Shown here piece after piece: positions 5,447-6,057 of a DNA stretch of 6,057 nucleotides. Numbering within the stretch: the first letter of the stretch is position 1; every line of letters starts with the position of its first letter. Source of the DNA: Clostridia bacterium (GTDB lineage: Bacteria; Bacillota; Clostridia; Christensenellales; CAG-1252); assembly GCA_009928745.1 (NCBI GenBank), contig SACC01000088.1:1-6057 (forward strand). Direction: 5' to 3'. A program made the position numbers and the translations under genes. A model generated the notes under the pieces. It did no database searches, was not told where the DNA came from, and saw only the letters and a list, made by a program, of their open reading frames with translations.

Positions 5447-6057
5447 ATGGAATTGAATGAACGAATAAAACTATTGACCGAAGGCGCAAAGTACGATGTA
5501 AGCTGTTCTTCTAGCGGCGCTAATACTTCGGCAAAGAGCGGCAGTCTGGGTACTTGCGCCGCAGGCGGTATCTGCCATTCTTTTACAAGTGACGGCAGAT
5601 GTATTTCTTTATTAAAAATTCTTTTAACCAATAATTGCGTATATGACTGCCTATATTGCGTCAATAGAAGAAGCAACGACATATTAAGAACCAACCTTTC
5701 TCCGAAAGAACTTTGCGAGCTTGTAATGGGCTTTTATCGGCGCAATTATATAGAGGGTCTGTTTTTGTCAAGCGCGGTCGAACGTAGTCCTGATTATACA
5801 ATGCAAAAACTAACCGAAGCCGTGGAATTATTACGGACAGTATATGGTTTTCGCGGATATATTCATCTAAAAGCCATACCCGGCGCCGATAACGATATGA
5901 TAGATTACGCCTCAAGGTGGGTAGACAGAATGAGCGTAAATATCGAGCTGCCCACCGAAAACAGTCTCAAGCTTCTAGCGCCGCAAAAGAAAAAAGAAGC
6001 CATACTATCACCTATGAACCTGCTTGCCAACACTGACCGCGCTAGCAAGCTGGAAAA
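5447..6057 (+). CDS. Putative DNA modification/repair radical SAM protein, N-terminal part (runs off right edge)
   Basis: The frame is open from the ATG at 5447 to the edge (203 residues); family members are about 400 residues, so roughly half is present. Cys64, Cys68 and Cys71 form the CxxxCxxC motif (CVYDCLYC) that binds the 4Fe-4S cluster used to cleave S-adenosylmethionine. Flanking blocks are those I know from this family (TIGR03916-type): AAKYDVSCSSSG-like at 14-24, GICHSFTSDGRCISLLKILL at 41-60, NRRSND at 73-78, FYRRNYIEGLFLSS at 96-109, SPDYTM at 114-119, GYIHLKAIPGAD at 137-148 and DRMSVNIELPTE at 160-171. Additional cysteines at 20, 43 and 52 lie in conserved blocks. The family is usually encoded beside a uracil-DNA-glycosylase-like protein, hence the repair label; the chemical reaction is not established. 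GAGG five bases upstream and a consensus promoter support the start. It is divergent from the ABC operon. Confidence 0.93.
   Translation, partial: MELNERIKLLTEGAKYDVSCSSSGANTSAKSGSLGTCAAGGICHSFTSDGRCISLLKILLTNNCVYDCLYCVNRRSNDILRTNLSPKELCELVMGFYRRNYIEGLFLSSAVERSPDYTMQKLTEAVELLRTVYGFRGYIHLKAIPGADNDMIDYASRWVDRMSVNIELPTENSLKLLAPQKKKEAILSPMNLLANTDRASKLE

Noticed and set aside
5443..5915. Two minus-strand open frames of 83 and 84 codons
   Set aside because: Both are antisense to the radical-SAM gene, whose family motifs fix the true frame.

Overview
The window looks like chromosomal DNA from an AT-rich Gram-positive bacterium, most likely an uncultured member of the Clostridia (Bacillota). The evidence is strong GGAGG-type ribosome binding sites, AT-rich spacers, a short signal peptide ending in a lipoprotein Cys, and a radical-SAM protein that closely matches clostridial family members as I remember them. 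The lower rank cannot be fixed from the sequence.

Left and centre (1-5180, minus strand): a compact four-gene operon. In transcription order it holds a MacB/LolD-type ABC ATPase (5180-4503), a first FtsX-like permease (4506-3097), a second and larger FtsX-like permease (3097-1340), and a secreted lipoprotein that runs off the left edge (1327-1). The junctions are an ATGA overlap, a TAATG overlap and a 12-base gap whose ribosome binding site starts inside the previous stop codon, so the four products are probably made together. Each permease has one N-terminal helix, a large extracytoplasmic domain and three C-terminal helices. This is the type VII (MacB/LolCDE/FtsEX) layout, which couples ATP hydrolysis inside the cell to movement of domains outside it. 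The lipoprotein appears to be built of five beta-rich repeats of about 80-90 residues and is the likely extracellular partner. No membrane-fusion protein, two-component system or peptide precursor is visible, so the substrate is unknown.

Spacer (5181-5446): a strongly AT-rich divergent intergenic region. It has a plausible promoter for the ABC operon, a near-consensus promoter for the rightward gene, and several inverted repeats and a tandem hexamer that could be regulator sites.

Right (5447-6057, plus strand): the first 203 residues of a radical-SAM protein of the family named 'putative DNA modification/repair radical SAM protein', cut by the window edge. In other genomes this family usually sits next to a uracil-DNA-glycosylase-like gene, which would lie beyond the right edge. 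It shares only the intergenic region with the ABC operon, and I see no functional link between them.

The most unusual parts are the repeat lipoprotein with its unassigned two-permease ABC transporter, and the dyad-rich divergent promoter region. I found no mobile element, CRISPR array, tRNA or rRNA.
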